Shown here: in pieces, positions 31,180-42,393 of the stretch
Numbering within the stretch: position 1 is the stretch's first letter
Layout of the letters: every line of letters begins with the position of its first letter
Source of the DNA: Megascapheus bottae
Lineage: Eukaryota > Chordata > Mammalia > Rodentia > Geomyidae
DNA length: 64,000 nucleotides
Direction: 5' to 3'
Assembly: GCA_024803745.1 (NCBI GenBank)
Contig: JANJXV010000020.1
Coordinates: forward strand, 24,354,777-24,418,776
Position numbers and translations under genes: made by a program
The notes under the pieces: model-generated
Told to the model about the DNA's origin: nothing
The model's database searches: none
Seen by the model: only the letters and a program-made list of their open reading frames with translations

Positions 31180-31629
31180 TTTTTTAAGAAGAGTTTTAGC
31201 ACAACACTGAGTAGAAAGAACAGGAGAGTTCCCATATATTACCACTCTCCCCAGCCCCCTCCTGCCCTCCCACTGTCTGCTGCCTGTACCAGAATAGTAC
31301 ACCGTGATGATGGGCGATGAGCCTACATTTTCCACCCCCGCTCCCAGTTTACGTTCTTTCTTGGTGTTCTCCGTTCTGCTGGTGGACAAACAAGTTATGG
31401 CATATATCTTCCATTACAGTATCATATAGGATGTGGCACCGCCCCGAAGGTCTTCTCTGTGTTGTCTGTGCAACCATCCTGTCCATGTGTTATTTTGTAA
31501 TGTTGCAACTGTCACTTGCATTCTCAATTCGCCATTAGTGGGGTAAAGAGCTTGTGCTATGTGAATAGCCTTGAGCTCAGGAGGAAATTATTGAGGAGGG
31601 AATAAAACAGAGGAGACTAGTGAAGAAAC
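31180..31629. other. Single-copy-looking sequence
   Basis: Nothing recognised beyond the T14 run that starts it. Confidence 0.4.
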
Positions 31630-32052
31630 ACTGTGGTTGGCAGAACAATGGTCCCCTGAAGACATCTACATCCAAATCCCTGGGAACCATGTCAGCCTTG
31701 GTGATCTCACGATGTGGAATTAAGACTGCCAGCCAACTGATTGGGAAACAGGACAAGTGTCTTAGAATATATTATCTGGCTGGATGAAGGTTACTCACCA
31801 AAATCCTTACATGTGGTAGAGAAAGGCTGGAGCTCTGGGGGAGAACATTGCCGGCTCTGGAGGCTGGGGTGAGGGCCAGGTACTGCAGGAAGCCTTTGGA
31901 AGCTGGAAAAGGAGGAAGAGGATTCTTTCATATGACTTCAGAAAGAATGTCACCCTACGAATACCTACTTATGGCCTAATGAGGCACAGCTCAGGCTTCG
32001 GGCCTCTAGAACTGCAAGGTTGTGCATTGGTGTGGTTTGGTAGCACTATGTG
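31630..32052 (+). mobile_element. MaLR-type solo LTR
   Basis: gcagaacaatggtcccctga agacatctacatccaaatcc is the recognisable 5' part of this mammalian LTR group. Later landmarks are gatgtggaattaagactgcc, ctttggaagctggaaaagga, gcctctagaactgcaaggtt and a diverged gtggtttggtagcac end. It is ancient and non-coding. The subfamily is not assigned. Confidence 0.68.
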
Positions 32053-32912
32053 GGCCATAGCGTAGTTCCAGGGGAAAAAGCACTGAACATACACTTTAAT
32101 AAACTCACTGTGGTACTCAGGGCCACACCTGTCAATGTCACATTCCCTGGAAAATGGGCTTCCCTCTCTTGAGCTTGAATGAAATACATGACTGGAAAGG
32201 TAATATTTCTTGGATAATTTGGAAGGCATGGTCAGACTCTACATGTCCCTAGATTCCCATTCACCTCATTGCTAGCCACTGGGTAAGCCTGCCAGAAGTT
32301 TCTGCTTAGAAAGATGCCAGATGAACAGACAGGCGGGCAGCAGATCCAGACTCTCATGCCACAGCTGTAAACATAGAAAAAAGGTGGGCGACACAGCCTT
32401 CTGCCTTGGGAAGCGGCGCTCTGGAAAGGCAGGAGCTTTGCCTTCTGCCTCTTTGGGGCTGTGTCCCTAGGTGGCAGCTATGGCTATGAAAGTGTTCATC
32501 AAACTACCAAAGCAGGTCACCGCTTCCGCATGCACACCTCTGAAGGCCTTTCTTTCTATACAGGACTCCATGATTCATGGAGGAGAAAGGGTGACGTTAA
32601 TTGGGCTGGAATTGAGGTCACCGCCTTTTCCACCTGATGGGAATGTTCTTCATGGTGCCAAAGAGCAGCTACAAAGCCTGGAACTGCCCTGACATGTGCT
32701 CAACCTTGCTTTTAAAAACCCCACACTTCCTCCTGCGTTAGGGCATTATCTGGCTGACCTGTTAATTAGTCCTCTGGTAAAGTCTGTTAAGTCTATGCTA
32801 CTTACAGACTAGCATCTTGATTAGCATTCCCATAATGCTAGTTGCGCCTTGATTTTTTTCCCATTGCATTTTTTGCAGTGGACAAAAAAACCATAGTTTT
32901 TTTTGCCATTTT
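32053..32912. other. Repeat-free block, possible conserved non-coding sequence at its 3' end
   Basis: 32690-32860 has ordered AT-rich words (cctgttaattagtcc, gattagcattcccataatg) typical of developmental enhancers. This is compositional only. A 73-codon frame at 32471-32692 has no known similarity. Confidence 0.3.
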
Positions 32913-32962
32913 TTTTATCATGTAACCCTTTTATTAATTACAATAAAAAATTATAAAAAAAA
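32913..32962 (+). mobile_element. LINE-1 3' terminus fragment
   Basis: atcatgtaacccttttatta attacaataaaaaattataa is identical in layout to the last 40 bases of the L1 at 16500-16545. A very short, severely truncated insertion. Confidence 0.75.
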
Positions 32963-34244
32963 CCTTTGATAGATTTACATTAAAAGAAGCTTGGTGGATA
33001 CAAAAAATGGTGGATTGTGGTATATATGAAATTCTGTAGCCAACAGACAAGATAAAATAATGTTTTTGCCATTTTTTTAAAGAGCATGAGAGTCTTTATT
33101 GTAAGCTCGAGTCTGGACTTGCCATTTGTTTTTAAAGAAAAAAACATCACAAATACAGAGTGTAGCTTTGGGTGGCAGTTGTAGGGCACTTCGTGGAAAA
33201 CTTGATTAGGTCCAGTGGATGAGTGACTTGCTCTACAAAAAGTGGCTGTAAAAACTTTCTTATGCTGGAGTTTCCCTCCAGAGACTTGTCAGAGAGAATG
33301 GAGTCACTCAGCAATAATACATTTCCAAGTTATTATGCCAGTGGAGTTCTGAGAAATACTGGAATTTGTCAGGATGTTTTTATGACAGGCCCAAGTGCTA
33401 AAAAATAACTAAACTCGTGCAATCTCCAGACACAATCAACATTTCAGCCTGCTCAAATTTGGTGGACTGCAAAAACGACTTGCTTACTTGGTTGTATCTC
33501 AAGGTAGATATAATAAACGGCGTACTTTCCCATGTAAAGATGTACGACGTGAACAGAACCTTCTCTTCCAGTGAAATGTGGTTCCCTGTGATTTACAGAA
33601 AGTTTTGCCCTCCCCCCATATTGGTACCTGATCCTTTCTTTTTTATTTCTTCTCAAGAATGTGATTAACTATTAAAAAAAATCAGTCAATCAAGGCTAAG
33701 CACTGGAACTGACATGATTGAACACTTGCTAAGAATTATGAAGGTGAAACAAAATAAATGGATTCATCAGTGATTCAGAGTATTGTGGAGAGGCCAGAGT
33801 AGGGGTTATTAGGGTTTTCTTGATACAGAGGGAAGATGCTAGATGTGTAGCTGAGCAAGCTTAGCTGGGTTTGGAAAATGGGTGAGTTTGTTCATCTCCT
33901 GGGCAGGAAAACAAGAGTCCTTAGTGATGGCTGTGTCAGTAGTTTACTGGGTACATTGTGGCAGAGTCTTCTTGTCAAAAGTTACCCAAGGTAAGCTGTA
34001 GCAGAAGTTTTGCTTCTTGGCTGTGGAGTTGGGTCATTGAATCATTTGACTTTTTCTGAGGTCAGGATGTGAGGTTGGTTAAGTTTTATTGAACTGTTCA
34101 TTAGCTATTGTTGAGGACGTAATTAGTGCTAATCCAGTTGTAGCTGTGCTTAATAGAGAATTAAAGCAGTTGAGTATTGTCATTCTGAAAAAGAAGCTTT
34201 CGAGGACCAAATGATCAAATCCTCTTGATTCTATATTTGTTCCC
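32963..34244. other. Single-copy-looking sequence
   Basis: No gene or repeat is recognised over 1.3 kb. Frames up to 83 codons (33417-33668) lack known motifs. Confidence 0.42.
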
Positions 34245-34330
34245 TCATCTATCCATTCATACATGCCTGTAAACATTCTTTCAACAAACATTTAATCTTC
34301 CACTGTAAGTCTTGGATCACTGAGGCACTA
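34245..34330 (+). repeat. L2-like fragment
   Basis: tccattcatacatgcctgta and tttcaacaaacatttaatct resemble the L2 3' region (cattcaacaaatatttattgag). Weak. Confidence 0.3.
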
Positions 34331-35307
34331 AATGGGTGAGCACTCCACAATTGTTTACTTGCTGGGGAGTTAGGGACAAGAGCTCAGGATGGAGCAGGAA
34401 GACGCCATTACAACAGGCCTGGGCGGATTTGGCTGGTCTCTATTATGTGGGTGCAAGGCTTCAGATGGGATTTCAATTAGCAGTGTTGTCAGTGACATTA
34501 TGCACTGAACCTTGTCCTAAGTACTTTGGGTGAACAGAAAAGTTATTGTGACCTAATGAATGGAAACAAGATGTTTCCTGACCACTAGGGAATGCGATTA
34601 AACACTCATCATCATTAATAAGGCCTGGGTGGAGAAGAGAGTGAGTACCTTGCCTGCTGAGGGGTTAAAACACATTTGATTTTCCTCTAGCATATTTTAA
34701 TTTTTCATTGCACCTGTTCCCTGCTCATGTCCCAGACTTTTTTTTTTAAACTTAACTTTTTGGCAGTGGGTGGGGGGATGAGTGGGGGGAATGAGATAAA
34801 TGTGTAGACCTGTGTACAGTAATGTACTTCTCAGGGACTGGATATTATGTTGAAATCTATTAGGTGCTTGGGACTGTGCAGAGTGACAAGCTATCTTCCA
34901 CCTGGGATGTGTGTGCCTCTGGGAGTGCCTAGGAACCTGGCAGGCCTTGCCTGGCTCTCAGGGAGTGGGTTTCCCAAGTCTAAAGGTCCATAATTACCTG
35001 CACTAAACCATCTGGCTGGGTCTGTGTAGGATCTGTCAGGTTCTCCTTGACTTGCTTTTCCTAATCATGCCTTTTCCACATTATAAAAGAAAACAATTTT
35101 CCTCATCAACCTTGGCTTTTACTATAGTGCATTTCCTTGGGGGAGAGAATGTCAGGACAAGCTCAAAGGTGAGACATGAGTGATGCCTGCTGCCAGGAGG
35201 TGAGAGCCCACGGAGCCAATCAATGCACAATAAGAATTCTTTAAGAAATATTAAAGGAAATGGTATCCTATTTCATTCAAAGCACAAATTCACCACAAAG
35301 ATTTTTT
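34331..35307. other. Single-copy-looking sequence with an enhancer-like AT-rich patch
   Basis: 34560-34710 (gcgattaaacactcatcatc attaataagg...agcatattttaatttttcat) is repeat-free and homeodomain-motif-rich. No coding signal. Confidence 0.3.
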
Positions 35308-35430
35308 TCATATATTTTTTTATTGTAATTAATAGAAGGGTTGCATTATATTTGCCAGATAGAAGGTGCATTAATTCACATACATTGATACCCTTTCTCA
35401 TGTCTTGGTCCCCATTTCCCTCCCCCCAAC
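35308..35430 (-). mobile_element. LINE-1 3' end fragment
   Basis: catatatttttttattgtaa, ttgccagatagaaggtgcat, cattgatacccttttctcat, ttggtccccatttccctccc: the reverse of the L1 3' end including its purine-rich stretch. Confidence 0.88.
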
Positions 35431-35458
35431 TCCCAACCACAGGATTTTTTAAAAAATG

Positions 35459-35693
35459 TGCTAGTCCTGGGGCTTGAACTCAGGGCCTGAGTGCTGTACC
35501 TGAGCTTTTTTGCTCAAGGCTAGTGCTCTACCACTTGAGTCACGGCTCCACTTCTAGCTTTTCTTTTGTTTACTTATTTTAGAGTAGTTTATTGGAGATA
35601 AGAGTCTCATTGATTTCCATGCTCAGGATGGCTTTGAACAATGATCCTCAGATCTCAGCCTCCTGAGTAGTTAAGAACCACCAGCATCTGGCC
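35459..35693 (-). repeat. B1-headed dimeric SINE
   Basis: ctagtcctggggcttgaact through ccaccagcatctggcc, with the gagtagtttattggagataag linker variant and about 20 extra T-rich bases before it. Confidence 0.87.
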
Positions 35694-35702
35694 ACAAGGG
35701 TA

Positions 35703-35782
35703 TGATCCATCGATCCATCCATCCATTCATCCATCCATCCATCCTTCCATCCACCCATCCATTCATCTATCTATTCATCTTC
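35703..35782. repeat. (CCAT)n microsatellite
   Basis: About 80 bases of ATCC units with scattered changes. Confidence 0.93.
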
Positions 35783-35870
35783 TTCAGAATTAGAATCTGA
35801 AGGCTAAAGGAAATTATTATGAGTATTTTTATTTACACATGTTTGAATTAAGGTAAAGTTTCTCTGACAA

Positions 35871-36110
35871 TTTTTTTTTTGTCTGTTGTGGGGATTGGTC
35901 TCAGGGCCTGGGCAATGTCCCTGAGCTTTTTTGTTCAAGGCTAGCACTCTACCACTTTGAACCACAGCTCCATTTCCAGTTACCTGGTGGTTAATTGGAG
36001 ATAAGAGTCTCACAGACGTTCCTGCCCAGGCTGGCTTCAAACAGCCATCCTCAGATCTCAGCCTCTTTTGAGTAGCTAGGATTACAGGTTTGAGCCGTCA
36101 GTGCCTGGCT
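35871..36110 (-). repeat. B1-headed dimeric SINE
   Basis: Poly-T, then gtggggattggtctcagggc through gagccgtcagtgcctggct. Both arms complete. Confidence 0.88.
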
Positions 36111-36169
36111 CTGACTTGAATTTGATATGGCAATCAGATTGAAAACTAGGTTTCAAATTTTTAAAAATT

Positions 36170-36245
36170 TCTTTCCTTCCCTTCTCTTTCCTTCCCTCCC
36201 TCCCTCCTTCCCTCTTTCCTCCATCCCCCATCTCTCTCTCTCTTT

Positions 36246-36303
<58 letters not shown>

Positions 36304-36428
36304 TTTCCTTCCTTCTTTCCTTCTTTCTTTCTTTCTTTCTTTCTTCCTTCCTTCCTTCCTTCCTTCCTTCCTTCCTTCCTTCCCTCCTTCCCTCCCTCCC
36401 TCCCTCCCTCCTTCCTTCCTTCCTTCCT
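36170..36428. repeat. (TTTC)n/(CTTC)n/(CCCT)n compound microsatellite
   Basis: About 255 bases of C/T tetranucleotides in blocks: mixed, TTTC (36240-36300), CTTC, TTTC, CTTC, CCCT, CTTC. It abuts a reverse old SINE. Confidence 0.97.
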
Positions 36429-36600
36429 ACTGAAGTTTGAACTCAGGGTCTTACAACTATTAGGCAGGTGCTTTACCACTTCTATTTCTTTCTTCTTTTT
36501 CTGAATGGAGTCTCACATTTGTCCCTGGGATGGCCTGAACCACTATTTTCCTCTTGATACTGCCTGAATAGCAGAGATGACACCAGCAGATGAGCCGTCA
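36429..36600 (-). repeat. Old B1/ID-type SINE
   Basis: tgaagtttgaactcagggtc...ggcaggtgctttaccactt (ID-like arm) and tggagtctcacatttgtccc (B1 side) are recognisable. Strongly diverged. Confidence 0.6.
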
Positions 36601-36795
36601 GCACTTACTGTTGAGCTTCTTTCTGACATTATTAAATTAATGCCCCAGGTTTTACCATACATTAATTATTTATAAACAATATACTTTCCAGTATGTTCAG
36701 TTAATGATTTAAATATACTTTTGTTGTAATCTTGAAGGCTTAGGTCCAATTTGTGGAAAATGTCCCCTTGGTATTCAAGTTCGAAAAGCTTGGAA
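36601..36795. other. AT-rich single-copy-looking stretch
   Basis: Nothing recognised. Confidence 0.35.
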
Positions 36796-37019
36796 GCAGG
36801 GGATAGTGGCTCATGCTTGTAATTCTAACTACTCAGGAGGTAGAAATTAAGAGGTTTTCCTACCTGGGCAGGAAAGTCTGTGAAACTCTTTATGGTGGAG
36901 AAACTACCAAAAAAAAAATTACAGACGTAAAGCTATGGCTCAAATGTAGAGTGCTAGCCTTGAGCAAAGGAATCTTAGGGATAGTGTCCAAGTTCTGAGT
37001 TCAAGCCCTAGGACAGGCA
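36796..37019 (+). repeat. B1-headed dimeric SINE
   Basis: gtggctcatgcttgtaattc, actcaggaggtagaaatta, tatggctcaaatgtagagtg, gttcaagccctaggacaggc. The head is partly deleted. Confidence 0.8.
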
Positions 37020-37895
37020 TGCACATATACAAAAAGTAAAATATGAGACCATTACTTTAGAGAGAAACAAGGTGATCATTCTAATGATCTTCCTTAATAA
37101 ATTAACTGAGAGTTGAGAAAGACTTCTTTGAGAAGTTTTCAAGAATTTCTTATTCATGAGCATTTCTAGGCATAGCCACAATGACTTAATATTGCTAATT
37201 TATCTCGTGATTGATAGAAAAATAGTAGTTAGCCTCTGTCTACACTGGAAAAAGTATAAGATATGTCTTCTCTGTTCTCCCAGTCTGTAGTTATCATGTT
37301 TAGCAAGACAGCCCAGTAAGCTGCTTACGTTTGTCCTCCTTAGCCTGACAGCTTATCCTTTGGGCCACGAAGTATAAAGCAAGACCTTAGGATCCCTGGC
37401 CAACTCACTCGCCCATAGTTAAGCCTATTTGTTCAGTCACATTGGGCTCTGGTTGAGTAGTAGTGGCGATTTTCTTGTACCCAGGGTTTTACCATCCTGG
37501 TAGGTCACCATGTGACCCACTAGCCTGGTCTCGACTTAGAAGACAGTTTACTGAGGTTCAGAACAAGGAAGCAACCCTCTCAGAATCAAGAAATTAGAGG
37601 CCAGATCTGCAAGATAGAATCTATACATGGATTAGGTTCTAAGCCTGGAGGACTCCATAAGCCCTAGGCTTTATTACTGGGAGCTGCTGCTGGCTTGGGA
37701 TCCTGAACCCTGGATCTCTAGTCAGAATCTCAGCTTTCATATTCCTACCTATATATGCTCCTTGCATATATTTATTTTTTCTCTCCACATGTGGAAATAG
37801 GCTTAGAAATTTCTATGTGAGGCTACACTACAGTATAGCCAGACTTTAGAAGATGCAGGCATAGTCTCGTCTAGTTTTAGGATAATTATTTTTCT
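37020..37895. other. Single-copy-looking sequence
   Basis: No gene or repeat is recognised. Confidence 0.42.
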
Positions 37896-37941
37896 TTCCT
37901 TCCCTCTCTCCTTCTCCCCTCCCCACCCCTCCCCTTCCCTT

Positions 37942-37978
<37 letters not shown>

Positions 37979-37989
37979 CTTTCTTTCCT
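37896..37989. repeat. CT-rich tract with (CCTG)n
   Basis: C/T-rich, then about nine CCTG units at 37943-37979. It abuts a reverse SINE fragment. Confidence 0.93.
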
Positions 37990-38063
37990 TTTTGTTGTTA
38001 CTGAGAACTGAACTCAGGTCTTTGTGATTCTACCACTTGAGCCATGCCTGTAATCCGAGTCCC
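37990..38063 (-). repeat. SINE fragment
   Basis: tgagaactgaactcaggtct...ctaccacttgagccatgcctg: an ID-like arm joined to a B1-like end after a large internal deletion. Confidence 0.6.
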
Positions 38064-38382
38064 ACATCCTTTCCTGTTTGACCAATTGTGGTCTAACAAT
38101 GCAAATGCCACAACTCCAACCATTATTTTGTTCCTTATCTATGCCAGAGGAATAGGGAAATTGCATAGAGATAAGGACAGGAGAGAGTATAAGACACCAA
38201 GTACAGAGGAAAAAACCACATAGAGCATATTCTGAGACAAGTTATAGTGAGAATGAATCCTAATATCTCATCCATTAGAGGACAGGAAAAGATCTGGGGT
38301 ATGTAGTGCCCAAAGTGAGGGAAAGTTCCCAGATACATGGATTCAACTAATTAAAATATAGGTATACCAACAAGTTCACAGG
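38064..38382. other. Single-copy-looking sequence
   Basis: Contains an octamer ATGCAAAT at 38099-38106 next to ccaattgtgg. Otherwise nothing is recognised. Confidence 0.35.
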
Positions 38383-38526
38383 ACTCTGTCTCTGTCTCTC
38401 TCTCTGTCTCTCTCTCTGTCTCTCTCTCTCCTCTCCTCCTCCTCCTTCTTCCTCTCCCTCCCTCCCTCCCTCCCTCTCTCTGTCTCTGTCTCTGTCTTTC
38501 TCTCTCGGTCTCTCTCTTCCTTCTCC
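38383..38526. repeat. (TCTG/TCTC)n pyrimidine-rich tract
   Basis: tctctgtc units flank a CCT-rich centre. It precedes a reverse old SINE. Confidence 0.92.
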
Positions 38527-38541
38527 CATCAGTCTCTCTGT

Positions 38542-38748
38542 TTTGCAGTACTAACATTGAACTCCTTTTTGGTGTTGTGTACTAGGTAGGTGGTATTCTA
38601 TAACTTGATTCATACTTCCAGTTCCTTTTGCTTTAGTTATTTTTCAAGTAATGTCTTCTGTTTGTAGCTGTTCCAGATTTGAACTACAGTCCTCCCCATC
38701 TCTGACTCCTGAATAGCTAGGATTGCAGGCTTGAGGCACCAAACTCAA
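38542..38748 (-). repeat. Old B1/ID-type SINE
   Basis: gcagtactaacattgaactc, ctagctaggattgcaggct-like sequence (tagctaggattgcaggcttg) and a gaggcacc end. The middle is poorly preserved. Confidence 0.55.
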
Positions 38749-39236
38749 TTCTTTTGTCTCTTGATGGAATTTCTTTCTGAGCTAGTCTCAAAGGAAGGAG
38801 CAAAGTGATGGTTTGGTCTTCCTTGCTCGAGTCACGGCCCATGGTTGGTATTTATACAGTCCACAAAGAGACCCACAGAGGAGAAAGGGACTGCGTGCTG
38901 TGCTGAGTGCTTGTGGAGCTCAGTTTTCCAGGAGGAAGGGCTACTTCCCCCCAGCCCACAGAAATGCCCCTACTATGGGGCCTAAACCATTGGACCTTGC
39001 CTTGAGTATCTGTCCCAATCCCAATGGAGCCTCCACAAAAGCTGGTGGTAATCTTGCTCTGGATTTCTGTTTTGGTTACCCTTGGTCTGTTTTGTGGTCT
39101 GAAGTCTGTTTTGGACTTCTCCTTTGCAAAATTGGAGGCATCCAGCATGTTGATCAGATAGGGAGATAGAGAGTAAAATGGTGACTTATGGGAGAAGCAC
39201 AAATTTAACAAGAATGTCTGGAAAAAGATCATTCTT
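38749..39236. other. Single-copy-looking sequence with overlapping frames
   Basis: Open frames 38813-39169 (plus, 118 codons) and 38852-39232 (minus, 126 codons) overlap on opposite strands. Neither has a recognisable motif, so both are treated as chance. Confidence 0.4.
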
Positions 39237-39431
39237 TTTTTTTTCTTGCTAGTCCTGGACTTGAGCTCAGGGTCTGAGCACTGTCCTTGGACTTTCTCAA
39301 GGCTAGAACTCTACCACTTGAGCCTCAGCACCACTTCTGGCTTTTTTCTATGTATGTGATACCGAGGAATTAAACCCAGGTCTTTGTGCATGCTAGGCAA
39401 GTACTCTACCACTAGGCCAAACTTTCAGCCC
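39237..39431 (-). mobile_element. IDL-Geo-type dimeric SINE
   Basis: Full-length reverse copy: cttgctagtcctggacttga through ccactaggccaaactttcag. Poly-T at its left. Confidence 0.88.
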
Positions 39432-41007
39432 AGAATCTCATTCTTGACTCCTGCTGATCCTCAGGCATTCTTTGGGGAAGTTGTATTCTCTCTTTGGAGG
39501 GATAGACCTGCCTTTTCTACATCTTCTTTCTGCTATTACCTGGTTTACAGAAGACTGGTTGGTTTCTTGGTGTGTAGTCTATGTAAAAGGGCAAAGATTT
39601 ATAATAAGAAGAATTATTGAACAAAGGCCACTGGATTTAATGAGTTGCTTCCTGAGAGCCCCAGCTGTTTTCTTCCTTCTGTTGCTTTCATTTCTCTTTC
39701 CTTTCTCTTCCCTTTCTCTTCTTCCGGGGCAGGGCTCTACCATTTGGCCATACTCCCAGCCTTCCTTCCTATTAATCCTGCTGGTTCTGGCATCAATTTT
39801 GTGACCAAAACAAGTCAGATCACAAAACCATTATGAAGCCACTTTTGGCACAAAGGTGAGTCTTTTTTTGTTTATTTTTACCACAATAAACAGTTATAAC
39901 CAGGATAGTTTCATTCTCCAAGACGTGCATGAAGCCACGTTCCTCCAGTTTCAGTCAGTGGTGCAATCAATATCAGCAAATACAATTTGGAATTTTATAT
40001 CCTATTTTAAATTACTGTAAGTATCATCTTCATCAGTGACCCTAACATGTAAGAATTTGACATTCTTGAACTTGTTGAATTTCATCTGGTGGGCTGTAGA
40101 AATCTGTTTCTCTGTTTTCTCTCTTGTCCATGCAAAGATTGACTTGTGTCAGTGGATTAATGCCAAGTCCTTAGATACCGTCTAAATCACAAGGTGAAGA
40201 AGGAAAGACCTGCCAACATGTCGCATGGTAGAAAACAGAGCTCTCTCTCTCTCCTCACTGAATCTATCCTGAGATGCATAGATAAAGGATTTGGGAGAAA
40301 TGTCTTATGCTGTTTCAGGCTGTCAGGCAAATCCATGTTCTGCTTAATGGTTGGATGACAGTATCCCAGGAGAGTTCACGGCTGCTGAGCCTTTCCCCCA
40401 GAGTGACATTGGAACATAACACGGGGTCCTGGCTCCTGACCAAAATGGCCATCCAGCCAGCAATCACTGACTGTGTGCTGCTGGAGGAGACTTCCTGCCC
40501 GCCCCAGCTGGTCCTGAGAGACCACGGTGGACTCAGGCTGCCTTCTTGAGGCTGCAGCCACATGGACTTACTGAATGGTGAGTAATAAACTTGGTTAACT
40601 GCTTGGCTGGCACATTATTGCCAACTCCAGCAGAAATAAAATAGAGCTGGTTTTGAACTATCACCAGGAAAAGAAAGCTTTCTAATTCTATCAATTTTAT
40701 TGAGCTGTTTACAACAAAGAATGGATCCAGAAAGGATCTCGCACCCCATACCTTGGCCACACCTCAGGGCAGAGCAAGCTCACATGGCTCACGGAAGAGA
40801 TGGAGCCTGTCGCTGGAGGCCTGTGAGCTCATGTTCATGGCTGAGATTGAATTCCCAATGTTCAGCAGAGGTGGGAAAAAAAAGATCATGATGTTTCTGC
40901 TCCATAATGGAGCAATCAAACTACAGAGTGTGTGATTATATGTCTGCAAGTTTTAGAGGGGGAGTGAATGCACGCTTGACTTATACGAAGGCAGGAATGC
41001 CGGCCAG
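39432..41007. other. Long single-copy-looking sequence
   Basis: No repeat is recognised over about 1.6 kb. Frames such as 39472-39804 (plus) and the opposed pair 40307-40549/40315-40563 have no known similarity. Confidence 0.45.
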
Positions 41008-41035
41008 AGAGAGAGAGAGAGAGGAAGAGAGAGAA
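41008..41035. repeat. (GA)n microsatellite
   Basis: gagagagagagagag followed by gaagagagagag. About 28 bases. Confidence 0.88.
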
Positions 41036-41672
41036 TGATATGCTTAATAGATATTTAACCATTTTTAAACAAACCATAAAATCATATTGACCAAAGGCCT
41101 ACTGGGATTCTCCGTGTCTGAACATCTTCTAGGAAGTTGTTTCCCAAATGGAAGATTTATTAGCAGGGACCCATGCATCTGAGTTGTCAAAAGAGTCTAG
41201 TGGGCTCTGTGTAAGTGTGTGATTTCACATTGGCCCTTGTTAATATGCTTATGTAACCCCTGCTGACAACAGCTGTCTGGGGTTTCTACCCCAGAACCTT
41301 GAAGTGTTTCAGGCTCTGTGCTCAGAGAGTCCCTGGGCCCTGACCAGAGGGGTAGCTGGCTGCTTGCTGGAGGATGATATACTATCTGGCTGTTAGCACA
41401 GGCAGCCTCCAGATACGTGGGAAAGAATTTCCAGTGACACTGGGGTACGAGGACAGGCTGTGTCGACTTCTCATCTTGGCAGCAGCAGTGTTCCTGAAAC
41501 AATCTGTGCCATGCAGAGCTATCGTTTATGGAGAATGTTTTGTTGATTCAGCCATAAAAATGTGACCTACATTATGTGTGTTGGGGGAGAATGTACTTTG
41601 TTTCTTGCTTTATTTTTTGTTTGTTTTAAATGTTGAAGAATATACTTCTTCTGTTTATATCTAGCCTGTCTT
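41036..41672. other. Single-copy-looking sequence
   Basis: Nothing recognised. Confidence 0.4.
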
Positions 41673-41689
41673 AAAGAAAGTCTTTTGTG

Positions 41690-41890
41690 GGGCTGGGAGT
41701 TTGGTCTAGTGGTTAAAGTGCTTGCCTAGCATGCATGAAGACCCGGGTTCAATTCTTCGGCACCACATACATAGAAAAAAGCCGGAAGTGGTGCTGAGGC
41801 TCAAGTGGTAGAGCTCTAGCCTTGAGAAAGTCCAAGGACAGTGCTCAGACCCTGGACTCAAGCCCAAGACTGGCAAAAAAAAAAAAAAAA
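41690..41890 (+). mobile_element. IDL-Geo-type dimeric SINE, best preserved copy
   Basis: Head: A box tggtctagtgg at 41702-41712 and B box ggttcaattct at 41746-41756. Linker: acatacatagaaaaaagcc. Second arm gaggctcaagtggtagagct...caagactggc followed by an A18-19 tail. Flanked by an exact 17-base duplication aaagaaagtcttttgtg at 41673-41689 and 41891-41907. The head resembles tRNA-Ala/ID, the second arm the 3' arm of the B1-headed SINEs in this window. It uses L1-type retroposition and has no coding capacity. Confidence 0.96.
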
Positions 41891-42058
41891 AAAGAAAGTC
41901 TTTTGTGAATTTCTGGTTGTTTTGAGTGGTTTTTCCGCACTTCTGGGAAAGGAGGAAGTGGCTCCTACAAAGTCAAATTTTTCTGTTTAGAACATGTTCC
42001 TGAGCAAGATCAGCTGTGCATGGAGACCTGTGACTTAGGAACAAGAAGCAAGTTTGAA

Positions 42059-42163
42059 AGCCAGGTACTCGTGGCCTCGTGCATGTAATCCTAGCTACTC
42101 AGGAGGCTGGCATCTGAGGATCATGATTTGAAGCCAGCTGGGACAGACAAATCCGAGACTTTT
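42059..42163 (+). repeat. B1-headed dimeric SINE, 5' part (interrupted)
   Basis: gcatgtaatcctagctactc aggaggctggcatctgagga is the B1 head, broken at gagactttt by a reverse SINE. It continues at 42394. Confidence 0.88.
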
Positions 42164-42393
42164 TATTGTTGTTGATTGTGGGGCTTGACCTCAGAGCTGT
42201 CCTTGAGCCTATTTGTGCTCAAGGCTAGTGCTCTACCACTTAAGCTACAGTGCCACTTTTGGTTTTTGAGTGGTTAATTGGAGTAAGTCTCACAGGCTGG
42301 CTTCCCCAGGGGTGGGCTTTGAACCATGACCCTCAGATCTTAGCCTCCTAAGTAGCTAGGATTACAGGCATGAGCCCCAAGAGTCCAGCCTGA
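42164..42393 (-). repeat. B1-headed dimeric SINE nested inside another
   Basis: gattgtggggcttgacctca through gagccccaagagtccagcc in reverse. Bounded by gagactttt at 42155 and 42394, its target duplication, which lies in the outer SINE's own sequence. Confidence 0.88.

Noticed and set aside
35703..35782. Possible CRISPR-like or satellite array from evenly spaced CCAT words
   Set aside because: Plain tetranucleotide microsatellite in a mammalian genome. No spacers.
38813..39232. Opposed frames of 118 and 126 codons
   Set aside because: They overlap on opposite strands and neither shows a motif or family similarity I recognise.
41690..41765. tRNA-Ala-like gene
   Set aside because: The A and B boxes belong to the head of a SINE with poly-A tail and target duplication. 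It lacks a foldable acceptor stem and anticodon arm of a true tRNA.
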